Source: DAOLCO01 sp964612555 | Lineage (GTDB): Bacteria; Bdellovibrionota_C; UBA2361; SZUA-149; DAOLCO01 | Reading direction: 5' to 3' | NCBI GenBank assembly: GCA_964612555.1 | Contig: CAZTBW010000006.1 | Span: 140,416 to 204,415, forward strand | DNA: 64,000 bases | In this document: piece after piece, positions 36,126 to 44,627 of the stretch | Position numbering within the stretch: position 1 is the first letter of the stretch | Layout: each line of letters starts with the position of its first letter | Notes under the pieces: model-generated | Database searches by the model: none | What the model was told of the DNA's origin: nothing | What the model saw: only the letters and a program-made list of their open reading frames with translations | Program-made: the position numbers and the translations under genes

Positions 36126-36506
36126 ATGAAACAACACACCAACGCACCTGGGGTGCCGGCTCCGGTTGGGGCGTATAGTCAGGCTATTCAAAGTGGGTCG
36201 CTTCTTTTTTGTTCGGGACAGATTGGGATTAGTTCGGATACGGGTGTACTTGTGCAAGGTAGTTTTGCTGATGAAGTCAAACAAGTGCTGGAGAATATAG
36301 ATGGGGTGCTTCGGCATGCCGGCTCTTCTCCTGAGAGAATTATCAGTACGAGTATCTTTCTTATTTCGATGGATGATTTTAAACAGGTGAATGAGCAATA
36401 TGCTTCATTTGTATCCGCATCTTGCCCTCCTGCACGACAAACCGTTGCGGTCAAGGAACTTCCGCTTGGTGCTCGGGTTGAGATATCGGTGATTGCTGAA
36501 GTTTAG
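36126..36506 (+). CDS. RidA family enamine/imine deaminase
   Basis: The 126-residue protein matches RidA/YjgF/L-PSP: PAPVGAYSQAIQSG, FCSGQIGIS, and the C-terminal PPARQTVAVKELPLGARVEI with the conserved Arg that binds substrate carboxylate. RidA hydrolyses reactive 2-aminoacrylate-type imines made by PLP enzymes. The frame is open from 36006, but ATG 36126 follows an AAGGTAGG ribosome site and matches the family length. It is 20 nt upstream of pheA. Confidence 0.9.
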   Translation: MKQHTNAPGVPAPVGAYSQAIQSGSLLFCSGQIGISSDTGVLVQGSFADEVKQVLENIDGVLRHAGSSPERIISTSIFLISMDDFKQVNEQYASFVSASCPPARQTVAVKELPLGARVEISVIAEV

Positions 36507-36525
36507 AATATGGGGGTTGGGTAAT

Positions 36526-37614
36526 ATGTCAGAGGAACTCTCTAAAATCAGGGACGGAATTGATCGGATAGATGATGAGATTGCAGAGCTTCTATGTAAA
36601 CGTGCAACGCTTGCTCGTGAAGTAAGAAAGATAAAAAAAGGGGGGCAACTTAGCACGTACGCACCGAGTAGAGAGAAAGAAATCGTTCAGAGGGTGCTTC
36701 CAAAATGTCTTGAAGCCGGGTTTTCCAGAGAGCATGTTGAAGGCGTGTTTCTCTCAGTGATTTCAGCATGCAGGGCAATTGTTGGAGATATTGAAGTATG
36801 TGTGAGTGGTTTTCCAGGGTCTCTTTCTTATGCTGCTGCAATCAGGCAATTTGGTACTTTGAAAAATATAGTATGTGTTCAGGATATAACCCAAATGCTT
36901 GCTCGTCTGGAGCAGGGGTTTTCTCAGTTTGTACTTCTTCCCGTTTCTGATGGTGAAGAAGGTATCTGTGCCTCGACTCTTGATTGTCTACTGTCTCATG
37001 ACTTGAAAGTTGTGGCGGATAGAAAGCTGCATGAAGAATATAGTATTTATTCCTTTGAATCTGAAGCTTCATCTATTACTCACTTATATGGAGAAGGAGA
37101 TTCGCTGAGCTCTATCAATAATACCCTTCTTGAACTTTCTCCTTCGTCTCAAATACTGCTGCTGCCCCCAGAGATTCATACTCTTCAAGGGCTTCGCTCT
37201 TTACTTCAAAGTAAAAGTGGACTTGCGATTCTTGCTGCACCTGCTTTGGCTTCTATCCTGGATGTTCCTTGTGTACTTGAGCAGGTTCCCTTGAAAGAAC
37301 CACGCACCCTTCGCTATTATGTTCTTGGTAAAGAGTTCTGTCCCCCAGGTGCTTCGTACACTACTGCGTTGGTATGTGCGCTTCGAGATACGGGCGGGGC
37401 GCTGCGTGAGCTTCTGGAGCCATTTTCAAAGCATGGGGTAAATCTTCTTACGTTAGAGTCAAAACATCCCAAGGGGGTGGCATGGGAGTGTATGTTCTTT
37501 TTAGAGCTTGAAGGAGGTTTGCATGAAGACTCTGTGAGCGCAGCTATTTCTGAAATTGAGAAGATATGTACTTTTACTAAAGTGTTTGGAAGTTTTCCCA
37601 GTGTGGCAATATAG
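36526..37614 (+). CDS. pheA: Bifunctional chorismate mutase / prephenate dehydratase (P-protein), divergent
   Basis: The 362-residue protein has an AroQ-type chorismate mutase domain (about 1-85: KIRDGIDRIDDEIAELLCKR, AREVRKIKK, SREKEIVQRV). A prephenate dehydratase-like domain (about 90-285) and an ACT domain (about 290-362, with NLLTLESKHPKG, the ESRP-like motif for Phe feedback) follow. The dehydratase is divergent: the first motif is SGFPGSLSYAAA, and the active-site Thr-Arg-Phe appears as RTLRYY. Activity of that domain is thus uncertain. ATG 36526 has a GGGGGTTGGG ribosome site. aroA starts two nt after its stop. Confidence 0.8.
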   Translation: MSEELSKIRDGIDRIDDEIAELLCKRATLAREVRKIKKGGQLSTYAPSREKEIVQRVLPKCLEAGFSREHVEGVFLSVISACRAIVGDIEVCVSGFPGSLSYAAAIRQFGTLKNIVCVQDITQMLARLEQGFSQFVLLPVSDGEEGICASTLDCLLSHDLKVVADRKLHEEYSIYSFESEASSITHLYGEGDSLSSINNTLLELSPSSQILLLPPEIHTLQGLRSLLQSKSGLAILAAPALASILDVPCVLEQVPLKEPRTLRYYVLGKEFCPPGASYTTALVCALRDTGGALRELLEPFSKHGVNLLTLESKHPKGVAWECMFFLELEGGLHEDSVSAAISEIEKICTFTKVFGSFPSVAI

Positions 37615-37616
37615 TC

Positions 37617-39068
37617 ATGCATACAATATCTTCTCAGGTAATTCCCCGAACTAAATCTCTGGCACCAGAGATTACTATTCCAGGCGATAAGTCCATTACT
37701 CATCGAGCGGTGATGTTTGCTTCCCTTGCAAGTGGAGAGTCGCATATAAAAACAAATGCCCTGGGGAGAGATAATTTTTCTACGATCAGAGTTTTCAGAC
37801 AACTTGGAGTGCCGGTAAGGCTTGAGCTTTCAGAGGAGATGATGAAGCTTGCGCTATCAGAAGGACTCTCGGCAGAAGGACTCTCTGAAGTAAGTACTGA
37901 GCATAGTCGGGATATGTGTAGTATCGTAGTGACAGGGGGTGGGGCATACAGTTTAACAAAACCTCTGGAGCCATTGTACTGTGGAAATTCAGGTACTACC
38001 GCACGTCTTCTATGTGGAATCCTCTCGCATACTGATTTTACTTCACTGTTGAGAGGTGATCATAGTTTGGAGAAACGCCCTTTTGAAAGAATTGCTGAGC
38101 CACTTGGTCAAATGGGGGTGGTTTTTAATGGAGGACGTATGCCTCTTGAAGTTAGCGGGGTGCGAGCTCTTCCTGGTGGGCGCCTTGTTCCATCTGAATT
38201 TCGTTTGAAAAAAGCAAGTGCTCAGGTAAAAAGTGCTATACTTCTTTCCGGTTTGCATGCAGAGGGGATAACTCGTGTAATTGAGCCGGTAAAGTCGAGA
38301 GATCACACTGAGCGGATGTTAAAGTCTATGGGGGTGCCTCTCCGTACAGCTGATCTTTCTTCCGGGGAGTATCAGGTTGAGATTGAAGGAATCCCCTCAG
38401 GGACATTATCTCCTCTGGTGTGCGAAATCCCGGGTGATTTTTCATCTGCCATGTTTTTTATTGTCGCTGCACTTGTTAGCGGATTTTCTGATAAGGGGGG
38501 AGCTGGTGGCGGCAGAGGGGTGCGAATCAAAAATGTTGGTATGAATCCAACCCGCACTGCTGCGCTTGATATATTAAAACGTATGGGGGCGCAGCTGGAA
38601 GTGGTGCGAGAATCTTCAGAAGGGGGCGAGCCTGTTTCTGATATATATGTTATGCCCTCAGATTTACAAGGAATCTTGATTGATGAGAGGGATGTTGCGA
38701 GAGCAATTGATGAGATTCCGATTATCTGCGTTGCAGCAGCCTTTGCTGAAGGTAAAACAGAAATCCGGGGAGCTGAGGAGCTTAGGGTTAAGGAAAGTGA
38801 TCGAATCAAAATGATGCTTGAAGTTTTGCAGTCTTTTGGAGTCAGGGTCGAGGAATATCCAGATGGGCTGGGAATAACCGGTGACCCACGCCTGACTTCA
38901 TTCACAAATGATACAAGCAGTGAAAAGGCAGCGTGGAAGACTTGTGGAGATCATAGAATATCAATGGCTGGAGCAATCTTACAGTTTAGTCTGGGGTTTG
39001 ACGCAGTAGTCCATGACATCGCTGCTGTAGAGACTTCATTTCCAACATTTCTTAATTGTTTTCAATAG
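37617..39068 (+). CDS. aroA: 5-enolpyruvylshikimate-3-phosphate synthase
   Basis: The 483-residue protein forms EPSP from shikimate-3-phosphate and PEP. Family motifs are PGDKSITHRAVMFASLASG, YCGNSGTTARLLCGIL, EIPGDFSSAMFFIVAAL, AIDEIPIICVAAAFAEGKT, RVKESDRI and DHRISMAGA. It is about 50 residues longer than usual. Most of the excess is between the first domain motif and GNSGTT (about residues 65-105, with repeated GLSAEGLSE) and a Gly-rich loop GGAGGGRG. It is tightly linked to pheA and followed by cmk, a common order in delta-type bacteria. Confidence 0.93.
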   Translation: MHTISSQVIPRTKSLAPEITIPGDKSITHRAVMFASLASGESHIKTNALGRDNFSTIRVFRQLGVPVRLELSEEMMKLALSEGLSAEGLSEVSTEHSRDMCSIVVTGGGAYSLTKPLEPLYCGNSGTTARLLCGILSHTDFTSLLRGDHSLEKRPFERIAEPLGQMGVVFNGGRMPLEVSGVRALPGGRLVPSEFRLKKASAQVKSAILLSGLHAEGITRVIEPVKSRDHTERMLKSMGVPLRTADLSSGEYQVEIEGIPSGTLSPLVCEIPGDFSSAMFFIVAALVSGFSDKGGAGGGRGVRIKNVGMNPTRTAALDILKRMGAQLEVVRESSEGGEPVSDIYVMPSDLQGILIDERDVARAIDEIPIICVAAAFAEGKTEIRGAEELRVKESDRIKMMLEVLQSFGVRVEEYPDGLGITGDPRLTSFTNDTSSEKAAWKTCGDHRISMAGAILQFSLGFDAVVHDIAAVETSFPTFLNCFQ

Positions 39069-39096
39069 ATTAGTAGAGTCAGGAAGGTATATATCT

Positions 39097-39813
39097 GTGG
39101 GTATTATAATTACAATAGATGGTCCAGCGGGGAGCGGAAAGAGCAGTGTCTCAAAAAAACTTGCAAAAAAACTGAAATTTATACACTTAAATTCTGGGTT
39201 AATGTATCGAGCAGTTGCCCGTGCCTCAATTGATTTAGGCATCTCGCTGGATGATACTGAAAGTCTAAAAACCCTTGCAAAAACTGCGAAATTTGACTTT
39301 CATCTCGATTCAAGCGATTTTCGCACCCACGTAGAGGTTAAATTCACTCATCATCCATCATATCAGGTTCCTATGAATTTGATTTATGATGATGCTTCTT
39401 CGAGGGGCGCAAGTGAGATTGCCACTCTTTCTGAAGTACGAGAGGTACTTAGCGAAAAACAGAGAGAGCTTGGTAGAAAAAATGATCTGGTACTTGAAGG
39501 GAGAGATGCGGGGACTGTAGTGTTTCCAGATGCCGGTTTCAAGTTTTATCTTGAGGCTTCACTTGAGGAGAGAGTTTCGAGAAGACTCGCTCAGATGGCA
39601 ACTCAGGAAGGAGGTGAGGTGGAGGTTAACAAGTGTTTTGAAGAAGTTAAGGCGCAGGTACTTGAAAGAGACACTAGAGATATGTCTCGGATGGTATCTC
39701 CTTTACGTGTTGCTGATGATGCAGAGGTGATCCATACAGATTCATATTCTGAGGAAGAAGTAGTTGAGTTTTTACTTTCTCGTGTGATTCAGGATCGTTC
39801 TGCTGGAAAATAA
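39097..39813 (+). CDS. cmk: Cytidylate kinase
   Basis: The 238-residue protein phosphorylates CMP/dCMP. The P-loop is DGPAGSGKSSVSKKLAKKL (residues 8-26), LNSGLMYRAVA binds CMP, EGRDAGTVVFPDA is the conserved GRDIGT-type segment (Ile replaced by Ala), and SRRLAQM and DTRDMSR follow. The start is GTG with AGGAAGG upstream. It lies 28 nt after aroA and precedes rpsA, a conserved pairing. Confidence 0.92.
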   Translation: MGIIITIDGPAGSGKSSVSKKLAKKLKFIHLNSGLMYRAVARASIDLGISLDDTESLKTLAKTAKFDFHLDSSDFRTHVEVKFTHHPSYQVPMNLIYDDASSRGASEIATLSEVREVLSEKQRELGRKNDLVLEGRDAGTVVFPDAGFKFYLEASLEERVSRRLAQMATQEGGEVEVNKCFEEVKAQVLERDTRDMSRMVSPLRVADDAEVIHTDSYSEEEVVEFLLSRVIQDRSAGK

Positions 39814-39959
39814 AGAATCTGTTTTATCGTGTGTGCAGGGGATTGTTCAGTTCTTCCTTTACTGACCTTCCTTTACTGGGGTGCAGCTCAGATATTTTCA
39901 GATGGGTATTACTAACATGAACATTCCCCAGTTTGGAAAAATAATAATTTGTATATTTT
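39814..39959 (+). promoter_or_regulatory. rpsA leader: direct repeats and no Shine-Dalgarno site
   Basis: CTTCCTTTACTG occurs at 39853-39864 and again at 39867-39878. The last 25 nt before the rpsA ATG are almost only A and T, with the nearest GGA 22 nt away. Lack of a ribosome site and an unstructured AU-rich leader fit S1-dependent initiation and autoregulation, as known for E. coli rpsA; for this organism that is inference. Confidence 0.5.
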
Positions 39960-41657
39960 ATGAACCAGGAATTAGTAGCAAATATAGATTCGGAATTTGA
40001 ACAACTCTTAAGTAAAGACTTCGACGCAGCAAAGCCGGGCGAGATCGTGTATGGCAAGGTCACTGAAATTGGACGTGACTATGTGCTTGTTGATATTGGA
40101 TTCAAATCAGAGGGGAACATCCCCATTAATCAGTTTATCAATGAAGAAGGGCAGACTAAGGTCAATGTAGGCGATACCGTAGAGGTACTTCTTCTTACCT
40201 CCGAAAATGAATATGGAGAGGTTGTTCTTTCTAAAGATAGAGCAGAGCAACTAAAGGTATGGAATGAGCTTGAGAAGCTTTACAAAGATGACAAGCTTGT
40301 CAGTGGAAAAGTAGTTCAAAAAGTAAAGGGTGGTCTCCAGATTGATGTGGGAGTTCCCGCATTTCTTCCAGGTTCGCAAGTAGATATTAGACCGCAGCGT
40401 TATCTGGACAAATTTGTCGGAGAGACGCTTGATTTCAAAATTCTCAAATACAGTAGAGAGCGAGGTAACATTGTTCTTTCAAGACGGGCAGTGCTTGAAG
40501 CTGAAAGAAAAGCACTCAAGAAAGATACCATCAGTCAGATTTCTGAAGGAGTGGTTCTTGAAGGTATTGTTAAAAATGTAACTGATTATGGTGCATTTAT
40601 TGACCTTGGTGGTATTGACGGGCTTCTCCACATCACTGATATGTCCTGGGGTAGGGTAAATCATCCGGGTGAAATCCTTTCAGTTGGACAGACTGTCCCT
40701 GTGGTTATTCTGAAGTACGATCGAGAGAATGAACGGGTGAGTCTTGGTATGAAACAGCTCGTTGATAATCCATGGGAGAAGGTTGAAGCACGTTACACTG
40801 TTGGAACCAATATCTCTGGTAAGGTTGTTTCTATTACTGATTATGGAGCGTTTGTACGTCTTGATGAGGGTATAGAAGGATTAATTCACGTTTCAGAAAT
40901 GAGCTGGAGCAGAAAGATACCACATCCTTCAAAGATTCTTTCAGTTGGGCAGGAAGTTGAAGCGGTTGTTCTTGAAGTGAGCTCTGACAATCAGAGAATC
41001 AGCCTTGGTCTGAAACAACTTAGCAAAAATCCGTGGGATGAACTTGCAAGAGAGTTCCCTGTTGGAAGCAAGATTGTTGGTAAGGTTCGATCTATTACCG
41101 ACTTTGGAGTTTTCGTAAATGTGAAAGATGAAATTGATGGTTTGGTTCACGTTTCAGATTTCTCATGGACTAAGAAAGTAAAAGATCCAAAAGACATTAA
41201 AGACCTTTACAAGAAGGGAGATGAACTTGAAGCAGTGGTGCTTGAAATCGACCCTGAAAACGAAAGACTCAGTCTTGGAGTAAAACAGCTTTCACCAGAT
41301 ATTTGGGAGTCTGTCCCACACTGGTATCCGCAAGGAGCGAAAGTTAAGGGCACCATCAACAGTATTACTGACTTTGGTGTATTTGTTGAGCTTGAAGAAG
41401 GAGTTGAAGGGCTCATCCACGTTTCTCAGCTTGGTCTTGAACGAGGGGAGTCTTTAAAGGACAAGTTTCAGGTAGGCTCACCAATTGAAGCAGAGGTGCT
41501 TTCTGTAGATCGGGCTGAAAGAAGAATCAGTCTGACTACTCAGGAAGGTAAGAGAAGAAAGGATAAGGAAGAGTATGCTCAGTACACTGACGATTCCAGT
41601 TCTGCTACTTTTGGAGATCTTCTGCAGCAGCAGTTTAGTGGTAAGAAAGACGAATAG
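39960..41657 (+). CDS. rpsA: 30S ribosomal protein S1
   Basis: The 565-residue protein contains six S1 (OB-fold) repeats. Repeats 3-6 are the most alike (TDYGAFIDLGGIDGLLHITDMSWG; TDYGAFVRLDEGIEGLIHVSEMSW; TDFGVFVNVKDEIDGLVHVSDFSW; TDFGVFVELEEGVEGLIHVSQ). S1 binds AU-rich mRNA leaders and helps initiation. The N-terminal ~25 residues match the ribosome-docking helix. A strong terminator follows, so rpsA is probably expressed on its own from a leader of its own. Confidence 0.96.
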   Translation: MNQELVANIDSEFEQLLSKDFDAAKPGEIVYGKVTEIGRDYVLVDIGFKSEGNIPINQFINEEGQTKVNVGDTVEVLLLTSENEYGEVVLSKDRAEQLKVWNELEKLYKDDKLVSGKVVQKVKGGLQIDVGVPAFLPGSQVDIRPQRYLDKFVGETLDFKILKYSRERGNIVLSRRAVLEAERKALKKDTISQISEGVVLEGIVKNVTDYGAFIDLGGIDGLLHITDMSWGRVNHPGEILSVGQTVPVVILKYDRENERVSLGMKQLVDNPWEKVEARYTVGTNISGKVVSITDYGAFVRLDEGIEGLIHVSEMSWSRKIPHPSKILSVGQEVEAVVLEVSSDNQRISLGLKQLSKNPWDELAREFPVGSKIVGKVRSITDFGVFVNVKDEIDGLVHVSDFSWTKKVKDPKDIKDLYKKGDELEAVVLEIDPENERLSLGVKQLSPDIWESVPHWYPQGAKVKGTINSITDFGVFVELEEGVEGLIHVSQLGLERGESLKDKFQVGSPIEAEVLSVDRAERRISLTTQEGKRRKDKEEYAQYTDDSSSATFGDLLQQQFSGKKDE

Positions 41658-41698
41658 TTTTTAGTTTTTCCGCAGATATTCTCATTGAAACTGCGTTA

Positions 41699-41731
41699 AC
41701 AGGAGTGAATTTTTTCACTCCTGTGTTTTTT
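41699..41731 (+). terminator. Intrinsic terminator after rpsA
   Basis: An 11-bp perfect stem (41699-41709 with 41714-41724; arm ACAGGAGTGAA) around TTTT, followed by GTTTTTTATTT. A textbook Rho-independent terminator for rpsA, separating it from mutS. Confidence 0.9.
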
Positions 41732-41777
41732 ATTTGAAGTAACAAAAAGCATATATCGTAAGCGTGTAGTACAGATC

Positions 41778-44627
41778 ATGCCTCAAGAGACACCTTCTCA
41801 ACAGAGCTTATTTATATCCGATCATAGTACCCCACATTTTTCTGGTGAACCTGAAACTGAGAATGGAATCTCAAATGAAGGTATCTCGCATGATCAGGAA
41901 GATAGGACTGTGGATCTGGATCCTGTTACTCTTTCTGGTTCCGCTCCCGCTTCCTTGACCTATACACCTAAACCTTTATCTGAAATTGATAAATCAAGGC
42001 TCGCACCGATGCTTCGGCAGTATGTTGAGATAAAGGAGGGCTATCCCGGGTATCTGCTGCTATTTCAGGTGGGCGACTTTTTTGAAGTGTTTTTTGAGGA
42101 TGCGATAACTGTTTCCGATGCACTGTCTATACGTTTAACTTCTCGTGATAAAGATCAGGATAATCCCATACCCATGTGCGGTGTGCCAATCCATGCGTTT
42201 GAAAATTATCTTCCTCGCCTTCTCACTCAGGGGTTTAGTTGTGTAGTGGTCGAGCAAGTGGAGGATGCGGCTCAGGCAAAAGGGCTGGTGAAAAGAGAAA
42301 TAACAAGAATAGTAACTCCCGGAGTTCGTCTTGATGGGGAAGGGCTGGATGAGAAGCGCAGTAATTATCTCTCTGCGATAGTACCGTATGGTATGGATGC
42401 TGCCGTGTTTGTCGCAATTGAAGTTTCAACAGGGGTACTTCTGGTTCGTGAAGCAGGGAGCCCGGATGATATTGAAAATCTGTTATATCGTTATGCTCCA
42501 AAAGAATTATTATTACCATTTAAGGATGTTGAAGCGGGTATCCTGGATTCTTCTCCAGTACTTGCTGCTGCTCTTGAATATGCAAAGTCTTTGCAAGTTA
42601 AAATATCGTACCGAAAATTTTCTTTACCTTATTCAGATAATCTGCTTCCGTTATTTGATGGATGTACTGTTGAAGAGAAGCTGAGAGAGGAAATAGTACA
42701 GGATATTCAGTCTGGATCTCCTGCTCGGAAACGGGCTCTTGTTGCGCTTCTTTCTTATGTTAAGGAAATTTCTCTTCGCATTGATGTTTGTATAAGTGGA
42801 TATTCAAGCGAAAAAGTAGCAAACTTGTATGTCATTGATACCGCAACAAGGCGTAACCTTGAACTCTGTGAAGCATCTTTTGATGGTGACAGGAAGTATT
42901 CAGTCCTTGGTGTGATTGACAAAACCAGGACCGCAGCAGGGGGGCGGGTACTTCAGGACTGGCTTCTTTCACCACTCTCAAAAAAAGATCAGATTGAGAT
43001 ACGACTTGATGCAGTCGGTGAATGTGTGGGGGTGCCTGAGAGAATAGAGGAAATGCGTCAGATTCTTTCTCAAGTTCGTGACATAGAGCGACTTTCAACC
43101 CGGATTGCAGGTAATAGAGCTTCTCCCTATGATTGTGGATTATTACGGGCTTCACTTCAAGTGATGCCCCGCATCAAAGAAATTATTGAGAGTTGCTCCA
43201 GTGAGTTTTTCAAAAACCTCTCTTCGAATCTTGATATTGCTGGTGACGTCTGCGAGCTTCTTGAAAAAGCCCTTGTAGATGAGCTTCCCCCAAAACTTGG
43301 AGAGCGGGATGTTATTCGTGATTCGTATCACACTGAGCTTTCTCGTCTCAGGTCATTGAGAAAAGATTCTCATAGCCTTTTGACTGAAATGGAACGTGAA
43401 GAGCGTGAGAAGACCTCAATACAAAATCTTAAGATTAAACATAACTCTGTCTTTGGATATTTTATTGAGATCAGTAAGGGGCAGCTTTCTAAAGCCCCAC
43501 AGAGATATACTCGTAAGCAGACACTTACTAATGCTGAGCGTTTTATTACTCCTGAATTAAAATCACTTGAGCAGGAACTTTTATCGTCAAAATCACGCCT
43601 TTTTGAGCTTGAGCGTCAATTGTTTTCTGATATTCGAACCACGATTGCTCATGCAAGCATTCGATTACAGAAACTTGCTCGTGATATTGCCGTTCTGGAT
43701 GTTATTTTTTCTTTTGCGTATGTATCCCTTCGTAATGATTATGTACGTCCTGAAATAGTGGAAGATACTCATACTGAAATTACCGAGGGACGACACCCGG
43801 TAGTGGAAATGGTATGTGGGCGTCCTTCTTTTATTCCAAATGATGCTGCGCTGGATGCTCGCTCTAAAAGTTTTGCGGTACTGACGGGGCCAAATATGGG
43901 TGGTAAGTCTACCTATCTTCGTCAACTTGGGATTATTCAGGTTTTGGCTCAATGTGGTTGTTATGTGCCGGCTAAGAAAGCGCTAATAGGTGTTGCTGAC
44001 AGGATCTTTACCCGAATAGGTTCGGGAGATGCCCTTGCAAAGGGAGAGTCAACTTTCATGGTTGAAATGAAAGAGGCGGCTAATATTATACGAAACGCTA
44101 CGGAAAAGTCGCTCGTGTTGATTGATGAAGTGGGAAGGGGAACTGCAACTGCGGACGGACTTTCTCTAGCGACTGCGATTGCGCACTGGCTTATTGATAC
44201 TACGAAATGTCGCACCGTGTTTGCAACGCATTTTCACGAGCTTACTACTTTACCCGAATACTCAGACAGGGTCTTTTGTCTTTCGGTTGGAATTGTTGAA
44301 ACAAGAAATAGAATTGAGTTTACTCACCGGATTGAACATAAGGCGTGTGCAAAAAGTTATGGTATTCATGTTGCAAAGCTTGCCGGTATTCCTGATGCGT
44401 TAATTAATGAGGCAACGCTTCTCTTGTCACAGGAAAAAGTAAATACCGGAGATGGAGTCTTTAGTGAGCCTTTTGATAAAAACCCTCTTGACTCAAATGC
44501 AATTCCAAGTGATCTCTTTGAGCTGTTAAATGAAATAAAAACGCTTAGACCTGAAACGATTACCCCTCTTCAGGCGCTGGAACTACTCTATGAATTTGCT
44601 TCTCGGGTTAAGAAAGCTGAATTTTAA
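41778..44627 (+). CDS. mutS: DNA mismatch repair protein MutS
   Basis: The 949-residue protein recognises mismatches. The Phe-x-Glu wedge is in GDFFEVFFEDA, and the ATPase domain has GPNMGGKSTYLRQ (Walker A), GDALAKGESTFMVEM, LIDEVGRGTATADG (Walker B/signature) and ATHFHELT. An extra ~75-residue polar N-terminal tail precedes the canonical start (LAPMLRQYVEIKE). It includes QQSLF at residues 8-12, which resembles a beta-clamp-binding pentapeptide. In E. coli that motif lies near the C-terminus, where none is evident here. The amidase start overlaps the 3' end by 38 nt. Confidence 0.95.
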   Translation: MPQETPSQQSLFISDHSTPHFSGEPETENGISNEGISHDQEDRTVDLDPVTLSGSAPASLTYTPKPLSEIDKSRLAPMLRQYVEIKEGYPGYLLLFQVGDFFEVFFEDAITVSDALSIRLTSRDKDQDNPIPMCGVPIHAFENYLPRLLTQGFSCVVVEQVEDAAQAKGLVKREITRIVTPGVRLDGEGLDEKRSNYLSAIVPYGMDAAVFVAIEVSTGVLLVREAGSPDDIENLLYRYAPKELLLPFKDVEAGILDSSPVLAAALEYAKSLQVKISYRKFSLPYSDNLLPLFDGCTVEEKLREEIVQDIQSGSPARKRALVALLSYVKEISLRIDVCISGYSSEKVANLYVIDTATRRNLELCEASFDGDRKYSVLGVIDKTRTAAGGRVLQDWLLSPLSKKDQIEIRLDAVGECVGVPERIEEMRQILSQVRDIERLSTRIAGNRASPYDCGLLRASLQVMPRIKEIIESCSSEFFKNLSSNLDIAGDVCELLEKALVDELPPKLGERDVIRDSYHTELSRLRSLRKDSHSLLTEMEREEREKTSIQNLKIKHNSVFGYFIEISKGQLSKAPQRYTRKQTLTNAERFITPELKSLEQELLSSKSRLFELERQLFSDIRTTIAHASIRLQKLARDIAVLDVIFSFAYVSLRNDYVRPEIVEDTHTEITEGRHPVVEMVCGRPSFIPNDAALDARSKSFAVLTGPNMGGKSTYLRQLGIIQVLAQCGCYVPAKKALIGVADRIFTRIGSGDALAKGESTFMVEMKEAANIIRNATEKSLVLIDEVGRGTATADGLSLATAIAHWLIDTTKCRTVFATHFHELTTLPEYSDRVFCLSVGIVETRNRIEFTHRIEHKACAKSYGIHVAKLAGIPDALINEATLLLSQEKVNTGDGVFSEPFDKNPLDSNAIPSDLFELLNEIKTLRPETITPLQALELLYEFASRVKKAEF

